Positions 31,497-43,936 of a stretch of DNA of 64,000 nucleotides are shown piece after piece. The notes under the pieces were generated by a model. The model worked only from the letters and a program-made list of their open reading frames with translations, did not search any database and was not told the origin of the DNA. The stretch comes from Heliopora coerulea. Its lineage: Eukaryota > Cnidaria > Anthozoa > Scleralcyonacea > Helioporidae. Position 1 is the stretch's first letter. Each line of letters starts with the position of its first letter. The stretch spans positions 1,168,501 to 1,232,500 of the forward strand of contig JASJOG010000079.1 in assembly GCA_030142905.1 (NCBI GenBank), given 5' to 3'. The position numbers and the translations under genes were made by a program.

Positions 31497-31530
31497 CCAA
31501 TATGGGGAAGTTTGACATAGCCCATATTGG
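31497..31530. repeat. Short inverted repeat CCAATATGGG/CCCATATTGG
   Basis: Perfect 10-bp arms separated by 14 bp, just outside the left end of the large palindrome. No function assigned. Confidence 0.5.
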
Positions 31531-33610
31531 AGTTTTCCACCATGGTGGAAATATTCTTCTTAGGGTTTTTGTCTGGGTGTCTTTAAATATTTAAATTTTT
31601 TTCTATAGAGTTGAAACTCAATAAAATTTCCAATTATTATCCGTCAATAAAAACCACTATGTTAGTAAAGGATAATGTTGATCTTTAAACGCTAGTTTAA
31701 GAACCTTTCAAGGAATTAAAAATTTGCAATTGAGAGCTTAAACCTTTGATATAAATCCAAGAATAGCATGGATATAGAAAGGGGAACCAATAAAATAAAA
31801 CAAGGACGTAAGATTTGCACAAGAGTAGACTGACTTACAGGATCGAAGTAGTTTCATTTGAAAAAGATACAGTGTCTATACACTTTATCTTAATATCAAA
31901 AAACTAACACTTTATAAGACTTAACAACAAGGGGTCCCTGAGCGCAAAGTATATTATTTTGACACTTTATTACAGACTTGTGTTAATCTTGTAGGACGCT
32001 ACTGCTACAATGTTCTTGAAAATTTATCACAACACTCCAGGTATATACTTTAAAGTCTTCGTTATCATCCTCCTTAGTTCAGTGTGTCCTGGAAATTATT
32101 TGTCTTCCGATTTTCGCACATAAAGAAAAGTTCAGGTAAATATTTTACCGTAAGTAAGGACCTCGTCCCCGGATAATATGTATATAATTATGCATGTACA
32201 TTTCTGTGACATAATTGCACGACCATATCAAAATAAATTCTTCCGGCAACAAGTGTTCCCAAAATGGATAAAATAGTCTCCCTGCCGGGAAAGAGATTAT
32301 TGAGATTTTTTGCTTCCCAAACGTCCATCAGGGTGTTTCTCACTAAATGAAAACACACAATGTCTGTATATTTCTTTAATAATTTTCCAAACAAACAATC
32401 TTGATATCCGAGTTAATACCAAACATGAAGATGCAATATAAGAAAGTAAAATGTTACTTAATAGTTATAGTACCACTAGAGAAGTCTTAACTAGTATAGT
32501 TTTTTCTTCATCCTTCCACTTGTCTATCTTTTCTAAAAGAGAAAACCAAAATAAAAGATCAAGATGAGCACGGTACTTATACATACAGCTTATCTAAGAA
32601 TCTACGACAACAGTAAAAGTTACATCTATACTTACAGCTATATTTAATGTGTACACGGCCTTCAACTACATAGCAGTGACACCTACACCTACTTACGCAC
32701 ACTCGCACCTACTCTTAATTCCTAATTCAATTGGTTGACTTGTCTGGATTGATAGTCATAATCTATGACGAATATCATACCATTCTTTATTTTACTTACC
32801 GTGATTATGATCATGTTCTAATATCATGTATTGTTTAAACAGAAAACTTGAAAATGGTTAGAGCAACTATGATTCTAAAGATGCTAATGATCATCGTTTT
32901 AGTTTGATTAATGTGATAAGGTACTTGCTGTGAAAGATATCATTCAGATAATTGTAACATATCGATTTACAATTTGAGTACTACATTTTAATATGGCACT
33001 ATTACATTTTCCGTGTTGCGAATATGTTTATATGAGTATGGTACGAATAAACAGTTAATTGTTTATGAAACAACTATTTTAAGGCTTTCATCTTGTGTAA
33101 AGCTTATAGGCAGTACGTCATAAAACGTGATCCGTCAGGTTATCGGTTCGTTAGCAGCGATGGACGAAGAGATTTCGGAAAATAGCGAAACAACGAATCT
33201 GTTAAGCTTTGAAGAAAGATAACTAGCCTCATAGCCGTGGCCAGGCCTTACGTTTTATATCACCTTTTTCATAAAGGTAAGTTGATAAGGAAGATCGTGA
33301 AAGTGCCAAACTTTATAATGCAATTTTTAGCTCATACCAAAGCTATATTTACAGCAAAGAGCCAATTGCTTTTTGTCAACAAATTAGTTAAAATCACTGT
33401 AATCAACAGAGAAACGAGTAATGAAAATTTTACGACACGTGATTGAATAGATTTTCGACGAGTTAAATTAAAGGCATCTTGGGTTCCCTCATTCCGTACA
33501 AAAGTAATACAAGAACGATGCCCCATTTTACAGAGACAACTTGACATTCATATTATTTCATATTTGTTGCTAGGTTATATGCATAGACAAAGCAAATTAG
33601 TCATTTAACA

Positions 33611-33638
33611 CTTGGAGTCCGATTCATCGGACTCCAAG
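33611..33638. repeat. 28-bp perfect hairpin sequence, left copy
   Basis: CTTGGAGTCCGAT and its exact reverse complement with 2 bases between. It lies about 300 bp beyond the stop codon of the left Gly/Tyr-rich gene, and the same element follows the right copy. Possible 3'-end or protein-binding element. Confidence 0.8.
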
Positions 33639-33936
33639 AATAAGAGCAAATTAACAGAAGAAAGCAAAAATAAGGGCAGAAAAGAAAAAAAAAATTAAAA
33701 TAATAATTATAATGCATTATAGAGTCAAGTTGAGAACTGTACATTTCCACACTGTTTTAGACTCCTTAAGATTCGCATACATTAAATAGGAACAAAATGA
33801 ATCCTGTTATACTCATGATATATAATAAGCATGATTTCACTGAAATTGAAAACAATATTAACCAGGGGCATTGCCATTTGTGTAATAGTACTTTTCAGAA
33901 ATTGTTGAAATTGCTCTTACCACTTAATTATATCTC

Positions 33937-35387
33937 TTAATAATAGCCGTAGACCTTGCCATAGCGATAGCCTTTGCCATATCTCTTCCCAAGACCGTAG
34001 CCATATCCCTTGCCATAACCATAGAGGCCATATCCTCTTCCATAGCCGTAGCCATAGCGCTTGCCATATCCGATTCCATATCGGCCATATTTACCTCCAT
34101 AGCCAAATCCTTTTCCAATGTAACTAGGATCGGCTTGGATCTCGTCGCTGTAACAGATATTTACAAGAATAATTTAACGCTACCAGTATAAGAATAAAAG
34201 AATTTAATGAAATACGTCGTCTTCTGTTTGTCGCTACAAAGTAATAGAGTGCTAACCGCGACAGCGTAATGACACATTAAGTACTGATTACTTCACGTAT
34301 GAATGAATTGTCCTATATGAATAAACTTTTTTAGCGGAACTGGCTGCTAAACGGCTAATTTTGGACTTATATTAACATAACTTTTTGTGATTTCAAGATA
34401 TTTATTTTCAACTTTTATTCATATTATATAGTTTCTAAAATTGACAGCTTGCTTTGGAGTTTTATTACAGAATTATCTTCAGAATAGGATGAATTCAACA
34501 CTTCAAGAATAGTCTAAACTGCGAAAGCTCATACAAAAAACTGAGTTGAATTGAGAGAGGATTGAATTATGAAGTTCCGGCTACCTGGTCTACGAATTCA
34601 GCTATCGTGTTGAATATCCACGGATTCCGATTAACCTGCACGAGAAATTCTTGTTACTTCTTCACACTTATCAATAAAGATATCCAGTTATTCGATGGTA
34701 TTTCGGAATCTTCCTACAAGTATTATATTAACGTAAATTGATTTCGAAGAGGATTGTTTAAAAACGCTGATATCTTTTTAAGTTTTATGAATGTTTTTTA
34801 CCATAAAATTATTTATCTCCCATGTGTGAAATACCTGGATGAGGTATTCGTCTGAAAAAGATTATGCCTGCTCTTGGTAAAAAACAGATTTTTAAAGAAA
34901 AATTTCACATAATGGTTCAGAAATATCGGTTCCGTAAGACGAAAAGCGACCCGTCTGGACTATATTCTCGCCTATTTACTAAAGTGTTTGAGTTTTTCAA
35001 CCTTAGCACAATGAACGTTTGTGCAAGCTAGTTTTGAGCAGTGTCCAGACCAGCTCCTTTGTTTTAGAGAAGAGAAAATGTTAAAAAGATGAAAATCTAC
35101 AAGACGAGAGTTTGAAGCTGAACAACAAGAAATTAGGAATTTTATTAAGATTTGCCGATAGCCCTCCATTTCCATTCCAAAAAAATAAAATTAAATGTTT
35201 AAGAAATTTAAGCCCAGCTATGTCATGAGATAACCATGTCTGTATTAAGAGATAAATGGTGACAGTCTCATAGGTGCTGGATAAGTTAAATAACTTACCT
35301 CACAGCGTCTTCGTCGTCTTCAATCGGAAGAGCGGATGCGACCACCAAAAGGAAAGCAAAAGCGATAAAGAAATATGAGGATTTCAT
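33937..35387 (-). CDS. Secreted Gly/Tyr-rich cationic protein, left copy (two exons)
   Basis: Exon 1 is 35387-35299 (ATG to a GT donor), the intron 35298-34148 (1151 bp, GT-AG), exon 2 34147-33937 with TAA. The 99-residue product has a signal peptide (1-19, ending VVASA), an acidic pro-segment (20-38, eight Asp/Glu), and a 61-residue tail with 24 Gly, 19 Tyr, 12 Lys/Arg and no Cys or acid, built on YG and GYGK/R repeats. Two GKR sites (58-60, 83-85) fit dibasic cleavage with C-terminal amidation. It resembles shematrin-like or GY-rich antimicrobial or structural peptides. Function unknown. The coding sequence is identical to the right copy. Confidence 0.75.
34450..34492 (-). repeat. PLE-tail-like motif in left gene intron side
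   Basis: On the minus strand UUGAAGAUAAUUCUGUAAUAAAAC resembles the decayed hammerhead-bearing tail seen at 22861-22894. It lies within the intron of the left Gly/Tyr-rich gene. Mirrored at about 60295-60332. Confidence 0.35.
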
Positions 35388-35454
35388 GACTCAAAGTTGC
35401 TTGTCTCGTATACAACGACTTTAACACATTCTGCCTACTCTGGTTACTCTTGGC

Positions 35455-35462
35455 TATTTATA
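35455..35462 (-). promoter_or_regulatory. TATA box of left Gly/Tyr-rich gene
   Basis: TATAAATA on the minus strand, about 70 bp upstream of the ATG, identical to the right copy. Confidence 0.65.
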
Positions 35463-35465
35463 CTT

Positions 35466-38400
35466 ACGTGATGTTTTCTTTTTTTGGTTTTTCTTTTTTT
35501 TTGTTTTTAATCAGCGGATAGCCAATATCAAAAGATCCTTTCAAAGTAGGCGCTTATTTCTGAAGCTATATCATTCACGTGAGAGTACTCAGAAACTCAA
35601 TTCTTTAAATATCGTCTAATTGGGGTCAAAATGTTTAGAGTGAGCTATCGTTTAAGAAACAGCTCTTTTTCAGAGAAAAAGAACATTCATTTTACAAATG
35701 AAAAGGATATCGATTATATTACATCTTAAGTTCGTATACTAGAATCTTTGAGCGGTAGGTAACAATGATTGCTCAATTGGTTTCAAGTAGTGACCGTAAC
35801 TATGGGTATAAGAATGTGCTCAGGTCTTTAAAATTCTACCAAAATGTAAATGTATTATCACCGAGATGCACTCCATTCTCTTTGATATCTTGGATTACTC
35901 AGCGAAACCTTTGAAAAATCCAATAGACCTACTTGACAAGAAATTAAGTATGTACGTAATCGATAGAAACCAAACTCTCAATTATAGACACAAGTTGTCA
36001 TATGTGATTTGTAATGCACTTTAGTGGAAAATATATGAATAGTTTTAAAATCAATCATATTTTTCTGAACTATATAAGAAAGATTGAGATTATCAAAAAA
36101 ACCGAGACATAAATAGCATTACAAGCATTTCTGATCATCATTTGCTGTTTATCAATAGAAAGAATGTGAATGCCGATGAACGATTACATGCACTTTGTTA
36201 TAGTTAATTAGCCATAGAAAAATTACATGTGATAAATTTATTTTCCAACGAAGGATGCTTCTATTCCAGTTAGATATCTATAATATATAGTTCGTTTTAC
36301 GGGTAGGATCTTCATAGAAACAGTCTTATGTTCGAGGCTATTATTTCCATGATAGAAATTACTAAAAAAATTTTTAAAAAAATTAAGTGAAGTTAATTAA
36401 TCCAAAAAAATACCTTTCCCGATTCAGTGACTTTAAATCTTAACAATATAATCCAAGCTCTCAATATAACAGATTATCTTGTTCCAATTCTGTTCATCTG
36501 AAACGCCGACTTCTCTTCTTGGGCGCGATATATCTTTCCTAGAAGGTGCAAAGTATTTTGTTTGCCACAACTGCCACTTTTAAACTAAAGTATCTCTTAA
36601 CCACGGCATCCACGGTGACTTCTTTTTCCACATATAACTCGCATAAATTCGAAAAGACACTCAAGATAAGATTCTAGATTTTAGCTTGTCTTGTTTCAAG
36701 ATCAATCTTGTTTGAATGATTTGTTTAATTAGTAAAATTTTGTTTAAATTTAAAACATGTGATTATCTTTAAACAGTAAAGGTAGATTATGAAATAGCTA
36801 TACAAGTTAGTTGAATCTTAGGTTAGGTAAAAGTTTATTGCGCCATAATGTAGTGGAATTTTACCGGGCAAAACAGGATACATGGCATTATACAATCAAT
36901 GAAATAAGGAATTTCTTTTTCACCGGCATACAGAATGTATTAAACTGCTTGTCATCTTTTGTTGCTGTAAAGGAACCGACGAGAGCTGATATCCTGGGAG
37001 GAAGATCTTGGCAAGACTGGGCTACTTTGCATACAAATATGAAGTTTTTAATTTTAACTTTGAGGCATGAAATTTATACTTGCCGGTTAATTCAACTACA
37101 TATGAACGAAGCATAAATTCAAGCCAGACTTCAAAGTAGCTGGACGAGATGGCAAACTCGTCTTGATGTAATTATGTTTACAAAAATTTTGAGTTAAAGG
37201 TCAGGGTAGGCCCGCTTTTAAACCTAATTTCAGCAAGTATGATAACTGAAATTTTTGTCGTTTTATTTCCTTCTTATCTACATTGTAATCAGGTAATTGA
37301 TTAATTTAATTACATTTATCTTTAACTTCCCAACAAATTTATGTTGTAGATGATAAAATTATAGACTTATATTAGTTTTGTTTATATTAGAGGACAATAT
37401 TGTTAGTTTGAGAAATATATTGATTAGAAAGAAATAATCAGAAGATTCTATCTTTTCATGCTAATAGCGCATTTTTTTGCCCATGAAATGTGAAAATTCA
37501 TATGAAATCTTTATTCTATAAAAAAAAGGACTTTACCTACAATCAGTACAAACTTAGAAACGACTTCACGTTTATTTAATTATTCATGGAAGACTTTTTT
37601 GACTTGGTGTGATTTAGTCATGGTTTAAAGATCCATGAATTTCTAAAAAATGCGAATGTCTTAACGTTATTAAGTAAAGCTAATATTTTTCTCTTAAGCG
37701 TTCAGAATCAAATTTTTCTCGAGGTTTGTAGTGCAATTATTTGTAAGGTTTACGATTGTTTGTTATCGCGGAACTTTCTTGAAAAATTGCGTGATAAAGG
37801 TGGGTAGGAAATACTTGGAAAATAAGGTTTCAGTTAGGATGTTGTTGTGATGCTAATACAAGGCGCTATGACTTTGATCTTGTGTGTGATTATGTCAGCC
37901 ATCTTTATTTTTCAGTAATACAAGACTTACTAGCAGCATATTTATTCATTCTTAATAAAGGTTAACTCTTTGTAAGTCAATAGATTGAGCGCAACTAAAA
38001 TCAAGGCTGACTATGATACAGTCATAGTAATACGGGAGCCGAATCATTAATGATTTATTCTTACTTCAAAGTAATGGGATGGATGGAAACTGTTCCGAAT
38101 GAGGGATCTCCGACGTCCATCACGGCCCCTTTCTTCGCACATTCTTCCCATACACTGCAAGTGTTTATGTTATTATGTTAACGGTTAATTATGAAATTCC
38201 AAAACTTTGAAATTGGCGTTGCCAACCTATGGGGTTACCATGGTTAAAGGCAATGGAGCTAGCCAGTACTATTGGTATATGTTAACCGGTTTCTCGCCGC
38301 AAAATATTGCATAGTGATTATCTTGGTCAACGTTATGAGGTTGGCGTGGTAAACAGTCAGAATATTGAGATATACTCCAGCAAAACCTGGAACGACTTTC

Positions 38401-38639
38401 AGATAAACCTTAATTCTTGTTTCGCTTTGGAGATCAATGTTACTGTGACTATTATTTGACCTTATCGGATTGGTGGGAGAAACAATAATTATCATTTGAT
38501 AATCTCCAACAAAGACTGGGAAGACTGTCAGATAACCCAGAATTTTTCCGTTGTTGCTAACATGTGTATTATCATCTTTAGAAATATATTTTTGATGTGC
38601 ATTAATATTACATTTATCAAATATACTCCAGAGGTGGGG
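35466..38639. other. Left arm, non-coding stretch
   Basis: No supported gene. A 101-codon frame at 36811-37116 is mirrored in the other arm, but the visible differences alter amino acids, so it does not look conserved as protein. Confidence 0.5.
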
Positions 38640-39590
38640 GAGCTTGGAGATATCTTAAGAGGATAGATAGACGTTTCACACGTTCTATCCTCAGAAAAAC
38701 GAGTTACGAGCCCCAGACGAGGATTAAACCCGCAACTTTCTGATGACCGGTGAGACGTCCTAACCATTAAGCAATCAAGACTCCGATGGTGAGCCGAGGT
38801 GCAAATTCGACATACAAGCGACAAACCAGAAGCCACTATATGTAAATAATGATATTGATGAGATATACGTTAGAACTTTGGGAGCTTGGAGATATCTTGA
38901 GATGATAGATGAACGTTCGTTAAACTCTATCCTCAGGAAAGCGATTTCCGAGTCTTGGTAATTCGATGTTTAGAGTCTCACCGGTCATCAGAAGGTTGCT
39001 GGTTCCATCCCCATCTGGGGCTCAGAACTCGTTTTTCTGAGGATAGAGTGTGAAGAACGTTCATCCATCATCTTAAGATATCTCATATCTCCCACACTTC
39101 TAACGTGTATCACATCAATGTCATTATTTAGATATAGTGGCTTACGCTTCGGTCTCACTTATATCGAACTTACACCTTCGGTCGCCATTTGAGTCTTGAT
39201 AGCTCAATGCTTAGAGCATCTCACCCGTACATCTAAAAGGTTGCAGATTCGATCCCCGTCTGGGGCTCAGAACTCGTTTTCCCGAAGATAGAGAATGACA
39301 AACGTTCATCTATCATCTCAAGATATCTCCTAACTCCCACACTTCTAAAGTATAACTCATTAATCTCATGATTAACATATAGTGGCTTTCGCTTTAATTG
39401 TACGTATATTAATTAATTGCACTTTAGATCACCATCTTAGTCTTGGTAACTCAATGGTTACAGCATCTCATTCGTTTTCAGAAGGTTGCGAGTTCGATCC
39501 CCGTCTGCGGCTCAGAAATCCTTTTTGTGAAGATAGAGCTTGACGAACGTTCATCTATTATCTTAATGATATTACACTTATCGTTCTGTT
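38640..39590. repeat. tRNA-derived SINE-like tandem array, left arm
   Basis: Four tRNA-like heads: minus 38708-38785, plus 38951-39026, plus 39192-39268, plus 39438-39512. The clearest (39192-39268) has an A-box-like TAGCTCAATGCTTAGAGCA, an anticodon-arm-like stretch and a B-box GATTCGATCCCCG, ending GGGGCT. The three plus units repeat about every 245 bp, with a shared tail ending in a TCTATCATCTCAAGATATCTCC-like stretch. Not functional tRNAs: arms are mismatched and sequences differ. Confidence 0.7.
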
Positions 39591-39657
39591 AATTTTCCCA
39601 GCCAATAAAATCTATTATTCATAATCTGATTAAATAAATAACAACCTCAGTTTTTTC

Positions 39658-39696
39658 TGTCAATTTTCGATTTCATCAAAACCATCTTCAGAAACA
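39658..39696 (-). ncRNA. Hammerhead-like relic, left arm
   Basis: Minus strand: CUGAAGA, helix II (GGUUUU/GAAAUC with G-U pairs), GAAA. Helices I and III unclear. A PLE-tail relic, mirrored at 55083-55117. Confidence 0.4.
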
Positions 39697-41962
39697 ATTC
39701 GTGCCGGTTATGAGTATGCTGTTCGGTATTACTTTTATTCTGCTTTTCGTTCGGGAAACAGTCAATAGTGGCTTTGGAGTGCCATGAAATAGTTTTTGTT
39801 TGTGTATCAAAACCAGAAATGAATATACAAATTAGTTTGAACGAATGTCTTTTGGTTGACAAACACGTCCAATTACTTACTGTAACTTTTGTAACTTGCT
39901 TTATATTATAAGGTTCCACTTCGATATTATAATGAAATCAAATTCAACTTCCCGATTTGATAATCGCAACGCAATTCCAAATGTATCTACCTAAACATCT
40001 GATTATTTTGGTTTAAAAGCTCTTCAATAGCTTTAATCGTTGATTAATAATGTCCTTTATTATCATTAAATAACGAACACATGACCTCCGCTAATCGAGA
40101 AGATATTTCTCGATAAAGTTTGGTCGATAAACTCTTTTCATTGCTGGAACGGAAGGGAAAATTTAATCCATTTGCGAAAGCCATATCGGTAGCTGCTAAT
40201 ATGTAGCAGTATTGATAGGGTGTACTTATTAATACGGAACATCAAAGTGGAGAGTATGAAGTGAAGGTGCTGACTAATAAAATTTCAATTTTGCACATCT
40301 GTGCTCACCTAAAAACCAATATCGTTCAACATTAATTCTCTCACGAATAGCACTGCGCGTGCAAATAAAATTAAGAGTCTATAGAGGAGGTCTTTGGAAT
40401 CAACAATTTTGGTGTTTAGCTTGGCAGAAGAAGGAAAACTGGAATGGTTGCAAAACTCTGTCGTATTGAACCCAGTTGTAGGTTGAGTGGATCGGCAAAG
40501 CTACCCCATCCAAAGAAGGATTATAATATATGGCTTAAAAAATTCCGCGTTTCTGATTTGTATCCGTGCAGGAAGCTGATATTCCCTGACAAGGACTCTA
40601 ATATGGGGCTTTAGCTAGCTTGTTATCCTGTCTTTCACTCCATTACTCGATTTGTCTTACTCACGTTTGGTTAGTAGCTGAGGTGTTTAACCTTTCTCAA
40701 GCTACTTTACATTTATATAATTATCCTCTGTTTCTTACCTTGCATGAGGTGCTGGTTTATTAATAGCAAAGGCATGTTAGTATTTGTCGATTTCCGTGGC
40801 AGAAGAGCTATTCAAAAGACACTTGTTTCGATATAAAATCTAATCAAAAATACAATACCGCCAGCCCTAAACTGCTTTTCTGTTGACAAGTAGCTCTCGT
40901 TACATCATTGATTCATATTTGCTTGCTGATAGTGTTTTTTGATTTTTACTCTTGAGAGACCATGGTAATAATATCATTCTAGTCTGTTCAGTGTTTGGCG
41001 CCAATCTCTGAACCCAGACGGCAAACTGAGAGATTACTTAATCATAATACTTATGAGAAAAATTACATTAATAACAGGATATGTAGCTTCCAAGATTCCA
41101 ATAAGAAATCAAAATAGGTTGAAATATCTGACACTTATTATCGAAAATCCGTTTTCCATGTTTAAGACTTTCCAGTTCGAGACGTCTCCCCTTGACAAGT
41201 CAAATTGTCCGACATTTAGCCATAGTAAAATGATGAAAGTCGGGTTCCGAGCCAAAAGATTTTATCGAGACAGTAATTGTTAGCACTTTCTGGCCCGAGA
41301 CCTTTGTACACTTGAAGAGTATAAAGTTATTTGAGGTAAGGGCCGATTTATACAATACGAAAGCCGCATACGATTGTTTGCGATGATGCATCTGAGTTCC
41401 TCGCTTGGGTTTCCAGAACGAATTGCCATATTAGTAAAAGAATCTGAAGTAGAATTGTTCACCAGGGAGAAAATCATACATACCCCCAGGAAGAACAATC
41501 GTATACGACCATCGTATCGTGTAAATGATTCCTTAAGCAGAGTAAAACAATTGAAAAAGAGTAAGTCGAAAAAGTGTAAACAATGACTTGTTTCCGTATG
41601 ATACAGCCATCTCATTGAATGTGTTGTTGTGATAGCTAGAATTTCCTTATAAATTGGAATTTAGCTTTTTCTTAAAGCTCTTTGAACCAATTGACAGTAG
41701 TGTGTTAGAAATCCACTATATTTTGATTTTTAGAGTAGTTGGTTAATTAGCGCAAATATTACGGAATAGCATTGCGCAAGCAGTCTTGAATGAAGTACAA
41801 AAAGTTTAAATGTTGTATTGTGTCATAGAAACAAGACAATGAGATACTGAGGTCGTTCAAGCTTTTTTTAAATTTAAAACAATTCTTACATGAAGCGAAA
41901 TACCTTGCGGAATTTCAGGAAAGGTTGTAAATGTATATATAACATATCGGTCTTTTTAAACA
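39697..41962. other. Left arm inner stretch, nothing recognised
   Basis: About 2.3 kb near-identical to the right arm. It has short frames only, with no domain I can name. Confidence 0.5.
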
Positions 41963-42775
41963 CAGTGGAACTCCGTTAATACGGACACCAACGGGTAGTA
42001 AGTATCTGGACATACTGAAGTGGACCGTATTAACGGGGGTAGGGTCAAATTTCATGGCTGTTTTCTTTTAAGTGATGTTATGGCAGTTATATCACAATTG
42101 CATTTCTAAACAACAGTTCTTAAGCATTCGGAATGCAGAGGTAATTTAATCGGAACGGAAATACACAATAGGATATTAAACATAACAAAATTTTATAAAC
42201 AGAAACAATCTCCTATACACATTGTCCTCCTCAAAACAAAGGACCCAATTAAGCGCTCCAATTTTGCATGTTCCTTTCATTAATACATTACCTTTCAACA
42301 GAATTTTGAAAAAAGATCTCTGACTTTCGATTGACTTCTTTAGTGGAAGTACAATAACTTCATCATTTTGCAATTTTACGGATGTTATTGTTTGCCAAGT
42401 TTTATTTTCCTTTGTCATTTAATTGGGGTGGTATTATATTCCTGATTTTGGAAATGAAATGGCTGTTTTAAAAGTCAACGATATCGCATGTCACAGACTT
42501 TTTCAATTAAAAAAGAAAATCGTTATTGTTTCTCAAAATATGCTTTTGTTGATCACTAATCTGTCCTTCGGAATGCACATTTGACTTGAGCGGCCACGTA
42601 AACGAGGTCAATTTCTAAAGGATCATATTCTTTGGAATTTCACAAAGTGGCTGTTGGCCGCATTAACGGAGTTTTCATATAAGAAAATGTATGGCCGTTT
42701 TGCCGGGACAAAAAATGTGGCTGTAATAGAGAGGTGGCTGTATTAACGAGGTGGCCGTATAACGGGATTTCAGTG
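41963..42775. mobile_element. Pogo/mariner-like MITE, left arm
   Basis: 813 bp with imperfect terminal inverted repeats, CAGTGGAACTCCGTTAATAC at one end and CACTGAAATCCCGTTATACG (complement) at the other, plus subterminal repeats of the TTAATACGG(C/A)CACC type. TIRs of this kind occur in pogo/Tigger-like elements. No transposase. The internal 80-codon frame is not recognised. Identical in length to the right-arm copy. Confidence 0.6.
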
Positions 42776-42805
42776 TAGTAAAGAAATTTCAACCACAAAA
42801 TGCTA

Positions 42806-42850
42806 TAATTTCTACTAACAGAATAACGAAATACAAGTATATCTCTAAAC
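42806..42850. other. Left part of original palindrome spacer
   Basis: 45 bp unique sequence between the inner end of the left arm and the BEL-2 5' LTR. It ends in AAAC (42847-42850), the target duplication. Confidence 0.75.
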
Positions 42851-43150
42851 TGTCGGAAACTGTTATTATTTTAGCACATTAATTAATGGTTAATTTAGAA
42901 TAAACATTTTGGATTATTATTATTATTATTGGGAACATTATAATTGACAATTGATTAATTGACATTTATTAGCGCGTGCGTAGTTTTTTAGTTAGTGTGT
43001 GGTATTACCGTAGCGAAGTGCGGAGTTCGAGTTTGGTTGTGACGAAGAGACTTTTAAATATATATTTTATTTCCTTGTGTTCTGTGTTATTTCAATTGGC
43101 GTTTGTGAACGTGTAAGGCTTACTAAAAGGATCGAACCCCTTTTCCCTCA
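42851..43150 (+). repeat. BEL-2 5' LTR
   Basis: 300 bp from TGTCGG to CCCTCA. It aligns with the 3' LTR over its full length, with about ten substitutions and a shorter (ATT)n run. It contains a TATATATTTTATTTC AT-rich box near 43060. Confidence 0.9.
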
Positions 43151-43154
43151 TTAC

Positions 43155-43172
43155 TGGCACCTCCGTCGGGAT
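43155..43172 (+). promoter_or_regulatory. BEL-2 primer-binding site
   Basis: TGGCACCTCCGTCGGGAT lies 4 bp after the 5' LTR and starts with TGG, as expected for pairing to a tRNA 3' CCA end. The tRNA species was not determined. Confidence 0.65.
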
Positions 43173-43224
43173 TTATTTTCTGGTTATATTTTTTCGCTTG
43201 GTACGATCATCGTGGTTAAACAAT

Positions 43225-43650
43225 ATGTCGATGAAGAAACAGCTGACGGAGCTGGACGTGAAATTAAAGGTTTTAAACTTTCGAGTCAAGCGAAGCGACG
43301 AGATCTTGACGAAAGGCGAACGAGCCGCAGTGGAGAGACAAAGAGAATCGATCTCAACAATCGTAAGTGCTATTAACGATTTAAAGGGGTTAATTGAAGA
43401 GGCAAAATTTGGGCATGGCGAATCGGACAGTGACATAGAGAATTGGTCGCAAACCATTGACGCGCAAGTCGCTGTTGCTGACCAGTCTTGTGAAAAACTT
43501 TCGAACTTTGTGAAGCGAATTGATGAAAAAAATAAAGAATTAGATCTCGCCAAGGTACATGATAAAACATTGCTGTTCGAAAAACAGCTTATTGATCAAA
43601 AGCTCGAGGCAGCTGTCAAAACGAAACAACTGTCAGAATCTACCGTAAGA
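43225..43650 (+). pseudogene. BEL-2 Gag N-terminus
   Basis: From ATG 43225, about 142 codons of a highly charged, helical protein (MKKQLTELDVKLKVLNFRVK, then RQRESISTIVSAINDLKGL). This is the coiled-coil start of BEL/Pao Gag. The frame runs into LINE-A at about 43651 and resumes at 45615. The start is chosen because it is the first ATG followed by the conserved coiled coil. Confidence 0.75.
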
Positions 43651-43936
43651 TGATGATGATGATAACTTTACTTATTCACGCTAGCCTCGACAACATAAGC
43701 TGGTTTCCACGAAGGGCGTGAGAAAAGTTAAAAAAAAAAAAGAGTACAAATTACAAGAGATTCGTTAGTTAAGGTCTACGCTAATAGCTAAGGTATTTAC
43801 AATGGAAGTTAGGACTTGGTAATGAAAAGATAGATTCAGAATTAAAAGTATATTTACAGAATGAAATGTTAAGTGCTGTAGGCGATACTGTGAGCAGCGA
43901 TTTTAGTTTCAAACCTCGTGAAAGAAGTGCACCTTC

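Larger units (their letters stand above)
31685..42805 (+). repeat. Left arm of 11-kb palindrome
   Basis: The reverse complement of 51969-63105. Matching landmarks keep a near-constant coordinate sum (42775 with 51999, 41963 with 52811, 35387 with 59392, 33937 with 60842), so there are few indels. The inner 4 kb is almost identical, and the outermost 1.5 kb is clearly diverged. It contains one copy of the Gly/Tyr-rich protein gene, a tRNA-derived array, a PLE tail and a MITE. The outer boundary is approximate. Confidence 0.9.

Noticed and set aside
33924..34118. 64-codon frame rich in Met, Ala and Asp on the minus strand (also 60661-60855)
   Set aside because: It is a shifted reading of the Gly/Tyr-rich exon 2. 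The true frame is set by the splice junctions and the signal-peptide exon.
36811..37116. 101-codon frame present in both palindrome arms
   Set aside because: The differences between arms that I see change the amino acid, no known domain is visible, and there is no splice or promoter support.
39192..39268. Functional tRNA gene
   Set aside because: It has A- and B-box-like sequences but mismatched arms and variable anticodon region, and it recurs as part of a 245-bp tandem unit.
42176..42418. 80-codon frame inside the MITE, identical in both arms
   Set aside because: The whole inner arm is near-identical, so identity is not evidence for coding, and no transposase motif is present.
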